Of a stretch of DNA of 64,000 nucleotides, positions 33,520 through 42,883 are shown one piece after another; within the stretch, counting starts at the first letter, position 1; the number at the start of each line of letters is the position of its first letter. The DNA is taken from positions 930,001 through 994,000 of the forward strand of contig NZ_CP172346.1 in NCBI RefSeq assembly GCF_044336245.1, in the 5' to 3' direction. This DNA comes from Schlesneria sphaerica. GTDB lineage: Bacteria; Planctomycetota; Planctomycetia; Planctomycetales; Planctomycetaceae. The notes beneath the pieces are model-generated. The model made no database searches and had not been told where the DNA came from. It saw nothing but the letters and a program-made list of their open reading frames with translations. Both the position numbers and the translations under genes were made by a program.

Positions 33520-36500
33520 AAGACTCAGGTCATGTTCGCTCGCAGAGTGCTCCTGCGGATTCCGATCCGCAGAACAACGTTCGCTCTCTTGACCTGGATG
33601 ACCTGCTCAATCGTCTGGAAACCACAGACCCTCCTCCCCTCTGGCGAGGCCTTGAAGAACTGGCAGAGTCTCCCGAGTTCTTTGATTACCTGCATCGCGA
33701 ATTTCCTCGTCAGGCGAGCGAATGGACGGATGAGTCGAGTCGGCGAGATTTCCTCCGGCTGGCGGCCGCCTCGCTCGGACTGGCGGGTGTCGGGTTGAGT
33801 GGCTGCGTCAGACAACCGGCAGAAAAAATTGTCCCCTACGTCCGGCAGCCCGAGGACATGATTCCCGGCAAACCTCAGTACTTTGCGACCTGTATGACGC
33901 GGGGCGGGTATGCAACGGGTCTCCTGGTCGAAAGTCATTTGGGCCGCCCTACCAAAATCGAAGGCAACCCCGATCATCCTGCCAGTCTGGGGGGAACCGA
34001 CGTCTTTGCCCAGGCGTCAATCCTCTCACTTTATGACCCGGATCGTTCCCAGACCTTAATGAAGGCGGGCCGGATCAGTACGTGGAGCGAATTTCTCTCG
34101 AAACTGACTTTAGAACTGAATAGTCTCCGTCCCGCTGGGGGCAAAGGACTTGTGATCCTTACGGAAGCAACGACTTCGCCCACACTGCTGGACCAGTTGA
34201 GATCGCTGCGCGAGGATCTGCCTGAACTGACGTGGATTCAGTACTCTCCGGTCAGCCGAGGAAATGTTCGTGCGGGTGCCATCGCCGCGTTCCGTCAACC
34301 GGTCGATGTCGTTTATCAGTTTGACCGGGCGAAAACCATACTTTCGCTCGACGCCGACTTCCTGACCAGCATGCCCGGAAGTCTGCGTTATACACGCGAC
34401 TTCATCGATCGGCGCCGTGCGGGCGCGGCCGATCCCCATGCGGTAACGATGAACCGACTCTACACCGTCGAATCGACGCCGAGTCTCACGGGAGCCCAGG
34501 CCGATCATCGACTGGCCCTGCGCGCTTTTGAAATCGAAACGGTGGCTCGCATCCTGGCCCAGCAGCTGGGGATCGAAGTTGCGACACCTGTCGAAGTTCT
34601 CCCCCCTGCAGTCCCTGCCAAGTGGCTGGAAGCACTCCTCTCTGACCTGCAGGAGGAACCGGGTGCCAGCCTGGTAATTCCCGGCGACGGCCAACCCGCT
34701 GCAGTTCATGCGCTCGCCCATGCAATCAATCGCCAGCTCGGCAATGTCGGCAAGACGGTCCGCTATATCCCCGCTCTCGGAGGTGAGACGGGTGACCAAA
34801 TCGATTCTCTGCGTGAGCTCGTGACGAAAATAAGTCAGGGCAACGTAAAAATGCTCATCGTGATCGGTGGTAATCCAGTTTATAACACTCCCGGGGAACT
34901 GAACTTCGCGGAAGCCTACCGCAAAGTTCCTTTCCGCGTGCACCTCGCTCCCGAGTACGACGAAACGTCATACGAGTCTCACTGGCACATTCCACGATCG
35001 CATACCCTCGAAGCATGGAGCGACGCCTGTGCCTGTGACGGAACGTGTTCGATCCAGCAACCGCTTATCGCTCCCCTTTACGAGACAAGCGATGAGCACC
35101 AGTTGATCGCAGTGCTGGCGGGTCGAGCCGAACTGACCGCTTACGAAATTGTCCGTAACTACTGGAAGCGGCAATGGGGTCGTGACGATTTTGAAGATCG
35201 ATGGCGCCGTGCGGTCCACGACGGTGTAATCGCGTCTTCGAGCGCAGAGGATATCCGTCCCGAATGGAAGTTCGTGGACAAGGTCACTCCCACCCGCGCA
35301 ACCACAACCGCCCGTGACGCAGCAACCGTGGGTCTTGAAGTCACATTTGTACCCGACCCCACAATCTGGGACGGGAGTTTTGCAAATAACGGCTGGCTGC
35401 AGGAACTTCCCAAGCCGATCACGAAATTGACGTGGGACAATGCCGCCTTGATCAGCCCACGAACGGCCCGTCGATTGGGGGTTGAGAACGCCGAACTCGT
35501 CGATCTGACAATCGGGGAGAAATCGATTCGTGTTCCCGTGCTGATCGTTCCCGGCCAACCGGACGATTCACTGTCTCTCTCTCTCGGCTATGGAAGGACC
35601 CGGTCGGGACGCATTGGAAACGGCGCGGGCTTCAACGCTTACCCGATTCGGCCAGCGACGAGCGACTGGTTTACAACCGGGGGACAACTGAAGAAGACGG
35701 GGCGACTGTACGACTTATCCATCACCCAGTCGCATCACAGCATGGAAGGACGGGATCTGGTCCAGATTCAAACGCTTCCCGGGTACGCAGAGAACCCCGA
35801 TTTCATCTCACCTGAGATGCGTCATCCTCATGAACTCCCCTCTCTGTACCCCGAGTCTCCCGAATCACCCAACGCCTGGGGGATGGTGATTGATCAGACA
35901 GCCTGCGTCGGCTGCAATGCTTGCGTCGTCGCCTGTCAGGCGGAAAACAACATCCCGATTGTCGGCAAGAAACAGGTGCGAATGGGTCGGGAGATGCACT
36001 GGCTGCGGATCGACCGTTACTACCGTGGGCAGATCGCGGACCCTGAAACCTATTTTCAGCCCATGATGTGCGTCCACTGCGAGAAAGCCCCCTGCGAACT
36101 CGTCTGTCCCGTCGCCGCGACCGTGCATAGTCACGACGGACTCAACCAGATGATCTATAACCGTTGCGTGGGGACTCGCTACTGCTCGAACAACTGCCCC
36201 TACAAAGTTCGCAGATTTAATTTCCTCGACTACGATGCCGAGATTCATTACGACGCGACACACGCACCGTCTCTGAAGCTCATGCGAAATCCTGACGTCA
36301 CGGTTCGCAGTCGCGGAGTCATGGAAAAGTGCACGTACTGCACTCAACGGATCAGTCACGCGAGGATCGAAGCCCGTAAGCAGAGCCGGGACGTGATCGA
36401 TGGTGAAATTGTGACAGCCTGCCAGCAGGCATGTCCCGCGCAAGCCATTACATTTGGCGATCTGAACGATCCCGCCAGTGCTGTGACGCAGCTCAAAAAA

Positions 36501-36659
36501 TCCCCACTGAATTACTCACTGCTGGCGGAACTCAACACGCGTCCTCGCACCACGCATCTGGCTCGGCTACGTAACCCGCATCCGCGTCTGGCGGGGCTGG
36601 CTACTGAAGACACTCCGCCTTGGGACGGCCGTTCCTCAACACAACAGGAGGAAAAATGA
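33516..36659 (+). CDS. actB: Alternative Complex III subunit ActB, molybdopterin-oxidoreductase-like with Fe-S clusters
   Basis: 1047 aa. N-terminal lead sequence, then an internal twin-arginine-like segment SSRRDFLRLAAASLGLAGVGLSGC (RR about residue 76). The large middle part resembles a molybdopterin oxidoreductase but ACIII members lack the cofactor. The C-terminus carries four ferredoxin-type motifs from about residue 797: CVGCNACVVACQ, CVHCEKAPCELVCP, CVGTRYCSNNCP and CTYCTQR...CQQACPAQ, consistent with three [4Fe-4S] and one [3Fe-4S] clusters. It is the electron-transfer core of ACIII. The ATG at 33516 overlaps the actA stop by 4 nt; a second ATG at 33507 lies 9 bp upstream. Confidence 0.93.
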   Translation: MKDSGHVRSQSAPADSDPQNNVRSLDLDDLLNRLETTDPPPLWRGLEELAESPEFFDYLHREFPRQASEWTDESSRRDFLRLAAASLGLAGVGLSGCVRQPAEKIVPYVRQPEDMIPGKPQYFATCMTRGGYATGLLVESHLGRPTKIEGNPDHPASLGGTDVFAQASILSLYDPDRSQTLMKAGRISTWSEFLSKLTLELNSLRPAGGKGLVILTEATTSPTLLDQLRSLREDLPELTWIQYSPVSRGNVRAGAIAAFRQPVDVVYQFDRAKTILSLDADFLTSMPGSLRYTRDFIDRRRAGAADPHAVTMNRLYTVESTPSLTGAQADHRLALRAFEIETVARILAQQLGIEVATPVEVLPPAVPAKWLEALLSDLQEEPGASLVIPGDGQPAAVHALAHAINRQLGNVGKTVRYIPALGGETGDQIDSLRELVTKISQGNVKMLIVIGGNPVYNTPGELNFAEAYRKVPFRVHLAPEYDETSYESHWHIPRSHTLEAWSDACACDGTCSIQQPLIAPLYETSDEHQLIAVLAGRAELTAYEIVRNYWKRQWGRDDFEDRWRRAVHDGVIASSSAEDIRPEWKFVDKVTPTRATTTARDAATVGLEVTFVPDPTIWDGSFANNGWLQELPKPITKLTWDNAALISPRTARRLGVENAELVDLTIGEKSIRVPVLIVPGQPDDSLSLSLGYGRTRSGRIGNGAGFNAYPIRPATSDWFTTGGQLKKTGRLYDLSITQSHHSMEGRDLVQIQTLPGYAENPDFISPEMRHPHELPSLYPESPESPNAWGMVIDQTACVGCNACVVACQAENNIPIVGKKQVRMGREMHWLRIDRYYRGQIADPETYFQPMMCVHCEKAPCELVCPVAATVHSHDGLNQMIYNRCVGTRYCSNNCPYKVRRFNFLDYDAEIHYDATHAPSLKLMRNPDVTVRSRGVMEKCTYCTQRISHARIEARKQSRDVIDGEIVTACQQACPAQAITFGDLNDPASAVTQLKKSPLNYSLLAELNTRPRTTHLARLRNPHPRLAGLATEDTPPWDGRSSTQQEEK

Positions 36660-38080
36660 GTCGTCGCAAACGTGGCCGTCACCGCACCCACCCGGGGCTC
36701 GACGCTTCTGCTTCCATGGCAGAAGTGCCAGCCCCCGTCGACGAAACTCCCGTCCTCGAGCCGGGCCATACGTATGCATCCGTCACTGACCAGATCAGTT
36801 CCATCGTCTTGACCCGGAAGACATCGCGTGGCTGGGTTCTCGGCTTCGCTCTCTCATTCACCTTGATGATGGCCTTGCTCTACGCCACGGCATACTTGCT
36901 TGCCCGGGGAATCGGGATCTGGGGAACGAACATTCCCGTCGGCTGGGCCTTCCCGATCGTGAACTTCGTCTGGTGGATCGGGATCGGCCATGCTGGAACT
37001 CTGATTTCGGCCGTCCTCCTCCTGCTGCACCAGGAATGGCGAACGAGCATCAATCGATTTGCTGAGGCAATGACGTTGTTCGCGGTGTCGTGTGCAGGTC
37101 TGTTTCCTCTACTTCACATGGGGCGACCGTGGGTCTTCTACTGGATGCTCCCCTATCCGAACACGATGGATCTGTGGCCAAACTTCCGCAGCCCGCTGGT
37201 GTGGGACGTCTTCGCTGTAATGACCTACTTCACCGTATCGCTGCTCTTCTGGTACATGGGCCTGATTCCCGACCTCGCGACCCTGCGGGATCGAACCCAC
37301 AATCGGTTCGGTCAGATTGTCTACGGGATCATGGCTCTCGGCTGGCGCGGTTCGGCCAAGCACTGGCAGCGATATGAAGTGGCCTATCTGCTCATGGCGG
37401 CCTTGGCGACGCCGCTGGTGGTCTCGGTCCACAGTATCGTAGGGATGGACTTCGCGGCGGCGATCGTGCCGGGGTGGCACACCACCTTCTCCTCACCGTT
37501 CTTCGTCGCCGGGGCGATCTTCTCGGGCTTCGCAATGGTGATGACGCTGATGATTCCCCTGCGATCAATTTACTCGCTTCAGGACTTCGTCACGCTCCGT
37601 CATCTGGAAAACATGGCAAAGGTGATTCTCGCGACCGGCTGCATGATGTTCTATGGGTATGCGGCCGAGATCTTCTTTGAATACTACAGTGGAAACGAAT
37701 TCGAACGGTATCTCGCAATCAATCGCCTGCTCGGCCCCTATGGTTGGAGTTACTGGGGTTTGATCGCCTGCAACGTTCTGGCCCCGCAGTTGTTCTGGTC
37801 CCGCAAACTGCGACGCAGCATCCCCGTGCTGTTTGTGGTATCCCTGCTGGTCAATGTGGGAATGTGGCTGGAACGCTTCATTATCGTGGTCGTCAGCCTG
37901 CATCGTGACTTTCTTCCCTCGGCCTGGCGGATGTACTACCCGACCGTCTGGGATTACACCCACTTCATCGGCTCCATTGGACTATTCTTTACACTCCTGT
38001 TCCTCTTCGTTCGCCTGCTGCCCGTCATCTCCATTTTTGAATTGAGAACACTGGTCCACGAATCAAGCGAGGAGACGTAA
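36656..38080 (+). CDS. actC: Alternative Complex III subunit ActC (NrfD/PsrC-like)
   Basis: 474 aa, about ten transmembrane helices of the NrfD family; the quinol-binding integral subunit of ACIII. Recognisable pieces: GWVLGFALSFTLMMALLYATAYLLARGIGIWG, PIVNFVWWIGIGHAGTLISAVL, FPLLHMGRPWVFYWMLPYPN, GWHTTFSSPFFVAGAIFSGFAMV and LGPYGWSYW. The 'WWIGIGHAGTLISA' and 'HMGRPW' motifs are diagnostic. Start at 36656 is set by AGGAGG directly upstream and a 4-nt overlap with actB. A cytoplasmic tail precedes the first helix. Confidence 0.94.
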   Translation: MSRRKRGRHRTHPGLDASASMAEVPAPVDETPVLEPGHTYASVTDQISSIVLTRKTSRGWVLGFALSFTLMMALLYATAYLLARGIGIWGTNIPVGWAFPIVNFVWWIGIGHAGTLISAVLLLLHQEWRTSINRFAEAMTLFAVSCAGLFPLLHMGRPWVFYWMLPYPNTMDLWPNFRSPLVWDVFAVMTYFTVSLLFWYMGLIPDLATLRDRTHNRFGQIVYGIMALGWRGSAKHWQRYEVAYLLMAALATPLVVSVHSIVGMDFAAAIVPGWHTTFSSPFFVAGAIFSGFAMVMTLMIPLRSIYSLQDFVTLRHLENMAKVILATGCMMFYGYAAEIFFEYYSGNEFERYLAINRLLGPYGWSYWGLIACNVLAPQLFWSRKLRRSIPVLFVVSLLVNVGMWLERFIIVVVSLHRDFLPSAWRMYYPTVWDYTHFIGSIGLFFTLLFLFVRLLPVISIFELRTLVHESSEET

Positions 38081-38082
38081 CC

Positions 38083-38628
38083 ATGGCGATCCCCTCGCAA
38101 CCAGAAAAAATCTACGGCTTGCTGGCGGAATTCGATCATCCTGAAGAGATCATCCACGCAGCGCAGAAGGCGTACGACACCGGCTATCGGTCAATGAACG
38201 GTTATACCCCGTTTCCCGTCGAGGGGCTTTCCGAAGCACTCGGACAAAAGCCAACGCGTTTGCCGTTCCTGGTGCTGCTGGGGGGACTGATCGGCGGGAG
38301 TGCAGCGTACTACATGCTGTACTACTCGTCCGTGATCAGTTACCCGCTCGACGTCGGAGGGCGTCCGCTGCACAGCTGGCCCGCATTTATTCCGATTACA
38401 TTCGAAATGACCGTGCTGGGTGCGGCCTTCGCGACGTTCTTCGGGATGCTGGCGCTGAATGGTTTGCCTCATCCCAACCACCCTCTGTTTGAGGTCCCCG
38501 AGTTCAGCCTCGCCTCGCGTGATCGCTTCTTCCTCTGTATCCAGGCAAAGGACCCTCTATTCCGACTCGATGAAACACGTCGATTTCTGGAGCAGTTAAC
38601 ATCCCGCGTGCATGAGGTGCAGCCATGA
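38083..38628 (+). CDS. actD: Alternative Complex III subunit ActD (DUF3341)
   Basis: 181 aa. Cytoplasmic N-terminus (KIYGLLAEFDHPEEIIHAAQKAYDTGYRSMNGYTPFPVEGL) typical of DUF3341, then two transmembrane helices (FLVLLGGLIGGSAAYYMLYY and PAFIPITFEMTVLGAAFATFFGMLAL) and a short C-terminal domain (HPLFEVPEFSLASRDRFFLCIQ). Structural subunit of ACIII. It starts 2 nt after the actC stop, the only non-overlapping junction in the operon. Confidence 0.93.
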   Translation: MAIPSQPEKIYGLLAEFDHPEEIIHAAQKAYDTGYRSMNGYTPFPVEGLSEALGQKPTRLPFLVLLGGLIGGSAAYYMLYYSSVISYPLDVGGRPLHSWPAFIPITFEMTVLGAAFATFFGMLALNGLPHPNHPLFEVPEFSLASRDRFFLCIQAKDPLFRLDETRRFLEQLTSRVHEVQP

Positions 38629-39383
38629 AGATCAGACGATCGACGCTGGTGCACGGCTGCAGGATTTTCTCGGCCAATCCGCTTAGGCTTCCGGATCGGC
38701 GAACCCATCTGTTGATCTGGGGACTGGTGCTAGGGGCGACGCTGGGCTGTGACCGTCTCGATATGTATGACCAGCCGCGCTACGAACCGCTGGAACAGAG
38801 TCATTTTTTCAGGGATGGCTTGTCTGCGCGCCCGCCTGTCGAAGGGACAATTGCCCGGGGGAATCTACGCGAGGATCAGCCCTTTTACACCGGAAAGCAG
38901 GGAGACGGACTCGCCGTCCGAATTCCTGAAGCGGCGTTTCAGGCACTGTACGATCGGAATCCGGCCAGGTTTGGCAGCCCGTTTGACTCGATCGAACCCG
39001 CAGAGCTTCGACTTCAGTTGATGATCCGGGGCAAAGACCGCTTCGAAATCTTTTGCTCGGTCTGCCACGGTCAATCAGGCGAAGGGGATGGGATCATCGT
39101 GCGACGGGGGTTCCGCAAACCACCTTCTTTCCACACTGACCGACTCCGTGAAGTTCCGAACGGCCACTTCTTCGATGTGATCACACACGGATTCGGTGCC
39201 ATGTCGAGTTACGCAAGTCGGATCGACGCCGCAGACCGATGGGCGATCGTCGCGTATTTGCGGGCACTTCAAAGGAGTCAGCATTCACAGGTTGAAGACC
39301 TTCCGGAACAAGTCCGGAAGGAACTCTCAGCCACAGAACTGAGCAACCAAATCCAGGTCCCTCAGGAGGAGCCACAGGAATGA
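38625..39383 (+). CDS. actE: Alternative Complex III subunit ActE, monohaem cytochrome c lipoprotein
   Basis: 252 aa. Export signal with a lipobox-like LGATLGC (Cys about residue 41), then the conserved ACIII phrase CDRLDMYDQPRYEPLEQSHFF and GTIARGNL. One haem site, CSVCHGQSGEGDG, and a downstream Met-containing segment HGFGAMSSYASRI supplying the likely sixth ligand. It probably delivers electrons to the cytochrome domain of the oxidase. ATGA overlap with actD at the start and with actF at the end. Confidence 0.92.
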   Translation: MKIRRSTLVHGCRIFSANPLRLPDRRTHLLIWGLVLGATLGCDRLDMYDQPRYEPLEQSHFFRDGLSARPPVEGTIARGNLREDQPFYTGKQGDGLAVRIPEAAFQALYDRNPARFGSPFDSIEPAELRLQLMIRGKDRFEIFCSVCHGQSGEGDGIIVRRGFRKPPSFHTDRLREVPNGHFFDVITHGFGAMSSYASRIDAADRWAIVAYLRALQRSQHSQVEDLPEQVRKELSATELSNQIQVPQEEPQE

Positions 39384-40561
39384 AGGCTCCACGTGAGTTC
39401 ATGCCGGTTGTCCATCGTCTCAGAACCTGGGGACTGATGATGGGTGGGCTGGGCCTGCTCGGATCCATACTCGCGTACTTCTACGACCGAGAACACTTTT
39501 ATCCGTCATACCTGACAGCCTTCCTCTATTGGCTGGGTTTGGCACTTGGGTCACTCTCCATCGCCATGATCCACGGTTTATCGGGGGGTGGCTGGGGTCG
39601 AACCATACGTCGCAGTCTGGAGGCAGGATACGACACCGTTCCGTTGTTCCTGATCTTCTTCGTCCCCATCTGGCTGGATGTGACTGGAATCTATCCCTGG
39701 ACAAATCCGGACTATGTGCATCATCACGAGGTCCTGATGCGAAAGTCCGCCTATCTGACCGTCACCGGATTCCAGATTCGAGCACTGATTTATTTCGCGG
39801 TCTGGATCGCCATCACCCTGTTCCTGAATCGCTGGTCACCCAATGAAGAGCGCGATCCCGACTCCGAACGGGCACGGTGGCTGCAAACCGCCAGCGGCGT
39901 GGGGTTCATTGCCTTCGGGTTTACCTTCACACTGGCATGCGTTGACTGGTCGATGTCATTGGAACCTCTTTGGTATTCGACGATGTACGCTCTCATTCAG
40001 GTGGCTGGTCAGGGAGTCGCGGCACTCGCCTTCGCGGTTCTGGTCATCACGTCGCTTCAGTCGTACTATCCCTGGTCCCGGCTCGTCACAACGTCGCGTC
40101 TGAATGATCTGGGCAATTTGTTGCTCGCCTCGACGATGTTCTGGGCGTATTGCTCGTTCTTTCAGTACCTCGTCATCTGGTCGGGGAACCTGCCCGAAGA
40201 AAATTTCTGGTACGTCCATCGACTGAGTGGCGGATGGCAGCACCTGGCGATCTCCCTGGTCCTGCTGCATTTCGTCGTCCCTTTTTTCTTGCTGCTGTCT
40301 CGCACAATCAAACGGGACAGAAAGTACCTGCGCGGGATAGCCGGCCTGCTGCTGTTGATGCGGTACGTGGATCTCTACTGGACCGTGGCGCCCGGGTTTC
40401 AGCAGGACGAGGCTGGTTATCGCGGTCTCCGGGTTGACTGGACTTCCGTCGTCACCTGGATGGCGCTCGGAGGGATCTGGCTGACTCTCTTTTCCTGGCG
40501 ACTCGTCGAGCGGACTTCGCGGCCAATCTATGACCCGTTACTGGAAGGAGAGTCTCCATGA
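39380..40561 (+). CDS. actF: Alternative Complex III subunit ActF (second NrfD-like subunit)
   Basis: 393 aa, about ten transmembrane helices. Helices include LGLLGSILAYF, TAFLYWLGLALGSLSIAMIH, LFLIFFVPIWLDVTGIYPW and FSYLVIW-like FFQYLVIWSGNLPEENFWY with the following HLSGGWQHL region. This is the second quinol-handling membrane subunit of ACIII and a shortened relative of actC. The ATG overlaps the actE stop (ATGA, 39380-39383), and its TGA overlaps the next gene likewise. Confidence 0.92.
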   Translation: MKAPREFMPVVHRLRTWGLMMGGLGLLGSILAYFYDREHFYPSYLTAFLYWLGLALGSLSIAMIHGLSGGGWGRTIRRSLEAGYDTVPLFLIFFVPIWLDVTGIYPWTNPDYVHHHEVLMRKSAYLTVTGFQIRALIYFAVWIAITLFLNRWSPNEERDPDSERARWLQTASGVGFIAFGFTFTLACVDWSMSLEPLWYSTMYALIQVAGQGVAALAFAVLVITSLQSYYPWSRLVTTSRLNDLGNLLLASTMFWAYCSFFQYLVIWSGNLPEENFWYVHRLSGGWQHLAISLVLLHFVVPFFLLLSRTIKRDRKYLRGIAGLLLLMRYVDLYWTVAPGFQQDEAGYRGLRVDWTSVVTWMALGGIWLTLFSWRLVERTSRPIYDPLLEGESP

Positions 40562-40989
40562 CGCAACCCGCCCACGACTCTCACGTAGACTCCCATCCCG
40601 ATCCGGGCCACGAGACGTCTGACGTTCGCCCCAGCCTGATTGGCCGCTTCGGCGCGGGACTTGTCGCCATGGTCGCGCTGGTCATGCCGTTACTGGGCTG
40701 GATGTATTCCACCATGGAATCCCGAATTCAGCGCAACCGACAGGAAGTCAGCGCACTCACCCCGGATGTCACGTATTCCGGACCGCAGCTCCAGCCCCAA
40801 CCCTCCGTCGAACTAAGGGACTTGAAAAATGCTGAGCTGAAACATCTGACGAGTTACGGATGGATCGACCGGGAAAAGGGGGTGGTTCACGTTCCGGTGG
40901 AGGCAGCGATCAAGCTTCTTGCCACACAGGGTTTGCCCGAACCTGAAGGGCCCGCTCGCCCGACCGCCAAGGAGGAACCCCGGCCATGA
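40558..40989 (+). CDS. Small membrane protein between ACIII and Sco genes
   Basis: 143 aa. His/Asp-rich cytoplasmic N-terminus (HDSHVDSHPDPGHETSD), one transmembrane helix (GLVAMVALVMPLLGWMYSTM) and a soluble periplasmic part (ALTPDVTYSGPQLQPQP..., LTSYGWIDREKGVVHVPVEAAIKLLATQGLP). The final segment is a conserved-looking short domain found in caa3 operons of several phyla, but I do not know a named function. The 4-nt overlaps on both sides fix it as part of the operon. An accessory subunit or assembly factor linking ACIII and the oxidase is an inference from position. Confidence 0.8.
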   Translation: MTQPAHDSHVDSHPDPGHETSDVRPSLIGRFGAGLVAMVALVMPLLGWMYSTMESRIQRNRQEVSALTPDVTYSGPQLQPQPSVELRDLKNAELKHLTSYGWIDREKGVVHVPVEAAIKLLATQGLPEPEGPARPTAKEEPRP

Positions 40990-41945
40990 AACACCCGCAA
41001 AACCCTGTTTGGAGCAAGACATTCGGCACCTGCGCTGTGTGGGTTCTGGGCATCGCGCTTTGTGATCTGATCCTGTGCTCATCCGCACTGGCTCAAAGAT
41101 TCGCAACGGGAGGCCCCTACAATTCGCCTGCCGGTCGAAGTCCCTCCACCGAGTTACTGCGCGATGTGGGAATTGAACAGCGATTGAACGCCCAATTGCC
41201 ACTGGACGGAATCGTCGTCGACGAACATGGATCGAAAGTCCAACTCGACGCATTCTTCCGCGAGAAACCTGTCGTCCTCGCACTGGTGCAATACCGCTGT
41301 CCCATGCTGTGCACCCAGGTGCTGAATGGCTTTTTCAAGGTGAGCCACGCGATCCCGCTGAAGATCGGCGTGGATTATGATTTTATCGCGGTCAGCTTTG
41401 ATCCGCGGGAAGGAAGCGAACTGGCAGCCGAGAAGAAACGCCAGTACGTCCGAATGACACGCCAGTCAGAGGCAGAAGCAGGAATCCATTTTCTGACAGC
41501 CGACCAGGCGCTGATCGATCGACTCACCGATACCGTCGGGTTTCACTACCGCTACGTCGAAGAGACGGACCAGTTCGCCCACGCCAGCGGGGTGATGATC
41601 GTCACGCCGGACGGACGGGTTTCGCGCTACTTTTACGGAATTGAATACTCTCCCCACGACCTTCGGCTGGGACTGGTTGAAAGCTCGAATGGAGCGATCG
41701 GGTCACCGGTCGAACAGTTTCTGCTCCTGTGTTACCACTACGATCCACTGACGGGAAAGTATGGTCTGGCCATCGCGGGCCTGCTGCGCTGGGCCGGTAT
41801 TCTCACCGCACTCGTTCTTGGGACTTATTTGTACCGCATGTATCGACGTGAGTGTGCTCGTTCCCGGTTGGTCCAGGGAGATTCCGACCTGGCCTTGCCG
41901 CTCAAGACTCCCGAACTCGATCCTCACCTACGGGAGCAGCAATGA
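40986..41945 (+). CDS. Sco1/SenC-family copper chaperone with C-terminal membrane anchor
   Basis: 319 aa. Signal peptide, then a thioredoxin-fold Sco domain with CPMLC (copper-binding CxxxC) in LVQYRCPMLCTQVL, the distal copper His in the TDQFAHASG segment and the phrase FIAVSFDPRE. A C-terminal transmembrane helix (LLRWAGILTALVLGTYLYRMY) follows. Inserts Cu into the CuA site of oxidase subunit II, which is encoded immediately downstream. ATGA overlaps with both neighbours. Confidence 0.93.
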   Translation: MKHPQNPVWSKTFGTCAVWVLGIALCDLILCSSALAQRFATGGPYNSPAGRSPSTELLRDVGIEQRLNAQLPLDGIVVDEHGSKVQLDAFFREKPVVLALVQYRCPMLCTQVLNGFFKVSHAIPLKIGVDYDFIAVSFDPREGSELAAEKKRQYVRMTRQSEAEAGIHFLTADQALIDRLTDTVGFHYRYVEETDQFAHASGVMIVTPDGRVSRYFYGIEYSPHDLRLGLVESSNGAIGSPVEQFLLLCYHYDPLTGKYGLAIAGLLRWAGILTALVLGTYLYRMYRRECARSRLVQGDSDLALPLKTPELDPHLREQQ

Positions 41946-42883
41946 TCGACGACGGATTCCGATTAATGCCAGAGCAAGCCTCGACACTCGCGCCGAGCGT
42001 GGACCTGCTCTACTACTTCCTGTTGAGCGTATCGACCTTCTTCACGGTCCTGATCGCCGTTTTGATCGTCTACTTCTCCATCAAATATCGACGGGGAAAC
42101 CAGCAGGTTGATCGATCGAAGGGGGAAGACCATTCGTTATGGCTCGAGATTCTCTGGATGGTGGTTCCGCTGCTTATCTCCATGGCCATCTTTGCCTGGG
42201 GAGCATCTTTGTATTATTCCGAATACCGTCCCCCGGATGATGCCATAGAGATTCGCGGCGTCGGAAAGCAGTGGATGTGGAAGTTCCAGCATCCGAGCGG
42301 ACAGCGCGAGATCAACGACCTGCACGTTCCGCTGGGATACCCGGTCAAACTGACGTTGATCTCCGAAGACGTCATTCACAGTTTTTTTGTCCCCGCCTTT
42401 CGTACGAAACGGGATGTCGTGCCAGGCCGATACGCCAACTGCTGGTTTGAGGCGACACGCACGGGGACGTTTCACTTGTTCTGTGCAGAATACTGTGGCA
42501 CGAATCACTCGCGCATGATCGGACGCGTCATCGTGATGGAGCCGGCCGAGTACGAACGATGGCTTGCCAATTCGAACATGCAGGAATCACCCCTCGCGGC
42601 CGGTAAACGGCTCTATGAGGAATTTCGATGTGTGACATGTCATCGTCCGGAGGGGGCGACCGGCCGCTGCCCCCCTCTGGAAGGCCTTTTCGGACGCGAC
42701 GTCAAACTTGTTGATGGCAGCAGCGTGCCCGCGGACGAAACCTATTTGCGCGAGTCGATCCTCAGGCCGGCCGCTAAAGTTGTTGCCGGATTCGAACCGT
42801 TGATGCCCAGTTATGAGGGGCAGATTAGCGAAGAGCAACTTATCTATTTGATCACTTACATCAGATCGCTGGCAAAACCATGA
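41942..42883 (+). CDS. coxB: Cytochrome c oxidase subunit II fused to cytochrome c (caa3 type)
   Basis: 313 aa. Two N-terminal helices (LLYYFLLSVSTFFTVLIAVLIVYF and LEILWMVVPLLISMAIFAWG), a CuA domain with HSFFVPAFRTKRDVVPGR and CAEYCGTNHSRM, and a C-terminal cytochrome c domain with CVTCHRPEG. The haem domain marks a caa3-type oxidase. In the start region, the ATG at 41942 overlaps the sco stop by 4 nt; an in-frame extension upstream belongs to sco. It accepts electrons from the ACIII cytochromes. Confidence 0.95.
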   Translation: MIDDGFRLMPEQASTLAPSVDLLYYFLLSVSTFFTVLIAVLIVYFSIKYRRGNQQVDRSKGEDHSLWLEILWMVVPLLISMAIFAWGASLYYSEYRPPDDAIEIRGVGKQWMWKFQHPSGQREINDLHVPLGYPVKLTLISEDVIHSFFVPAFRTKRDVVPGRYANCWFEATRTGTFHLFCAEYCGTNHSRMIGRVIVMEPAEYERWLANSNMQESPLAAGKRLYEEFRCVTCHRPEGATGRCPPLEGLFGRDVKLVDGSSVPADETYLRESILRPAAKVVAGFEPLMPSYEGQISEEQLIYLITYIRSLAKP

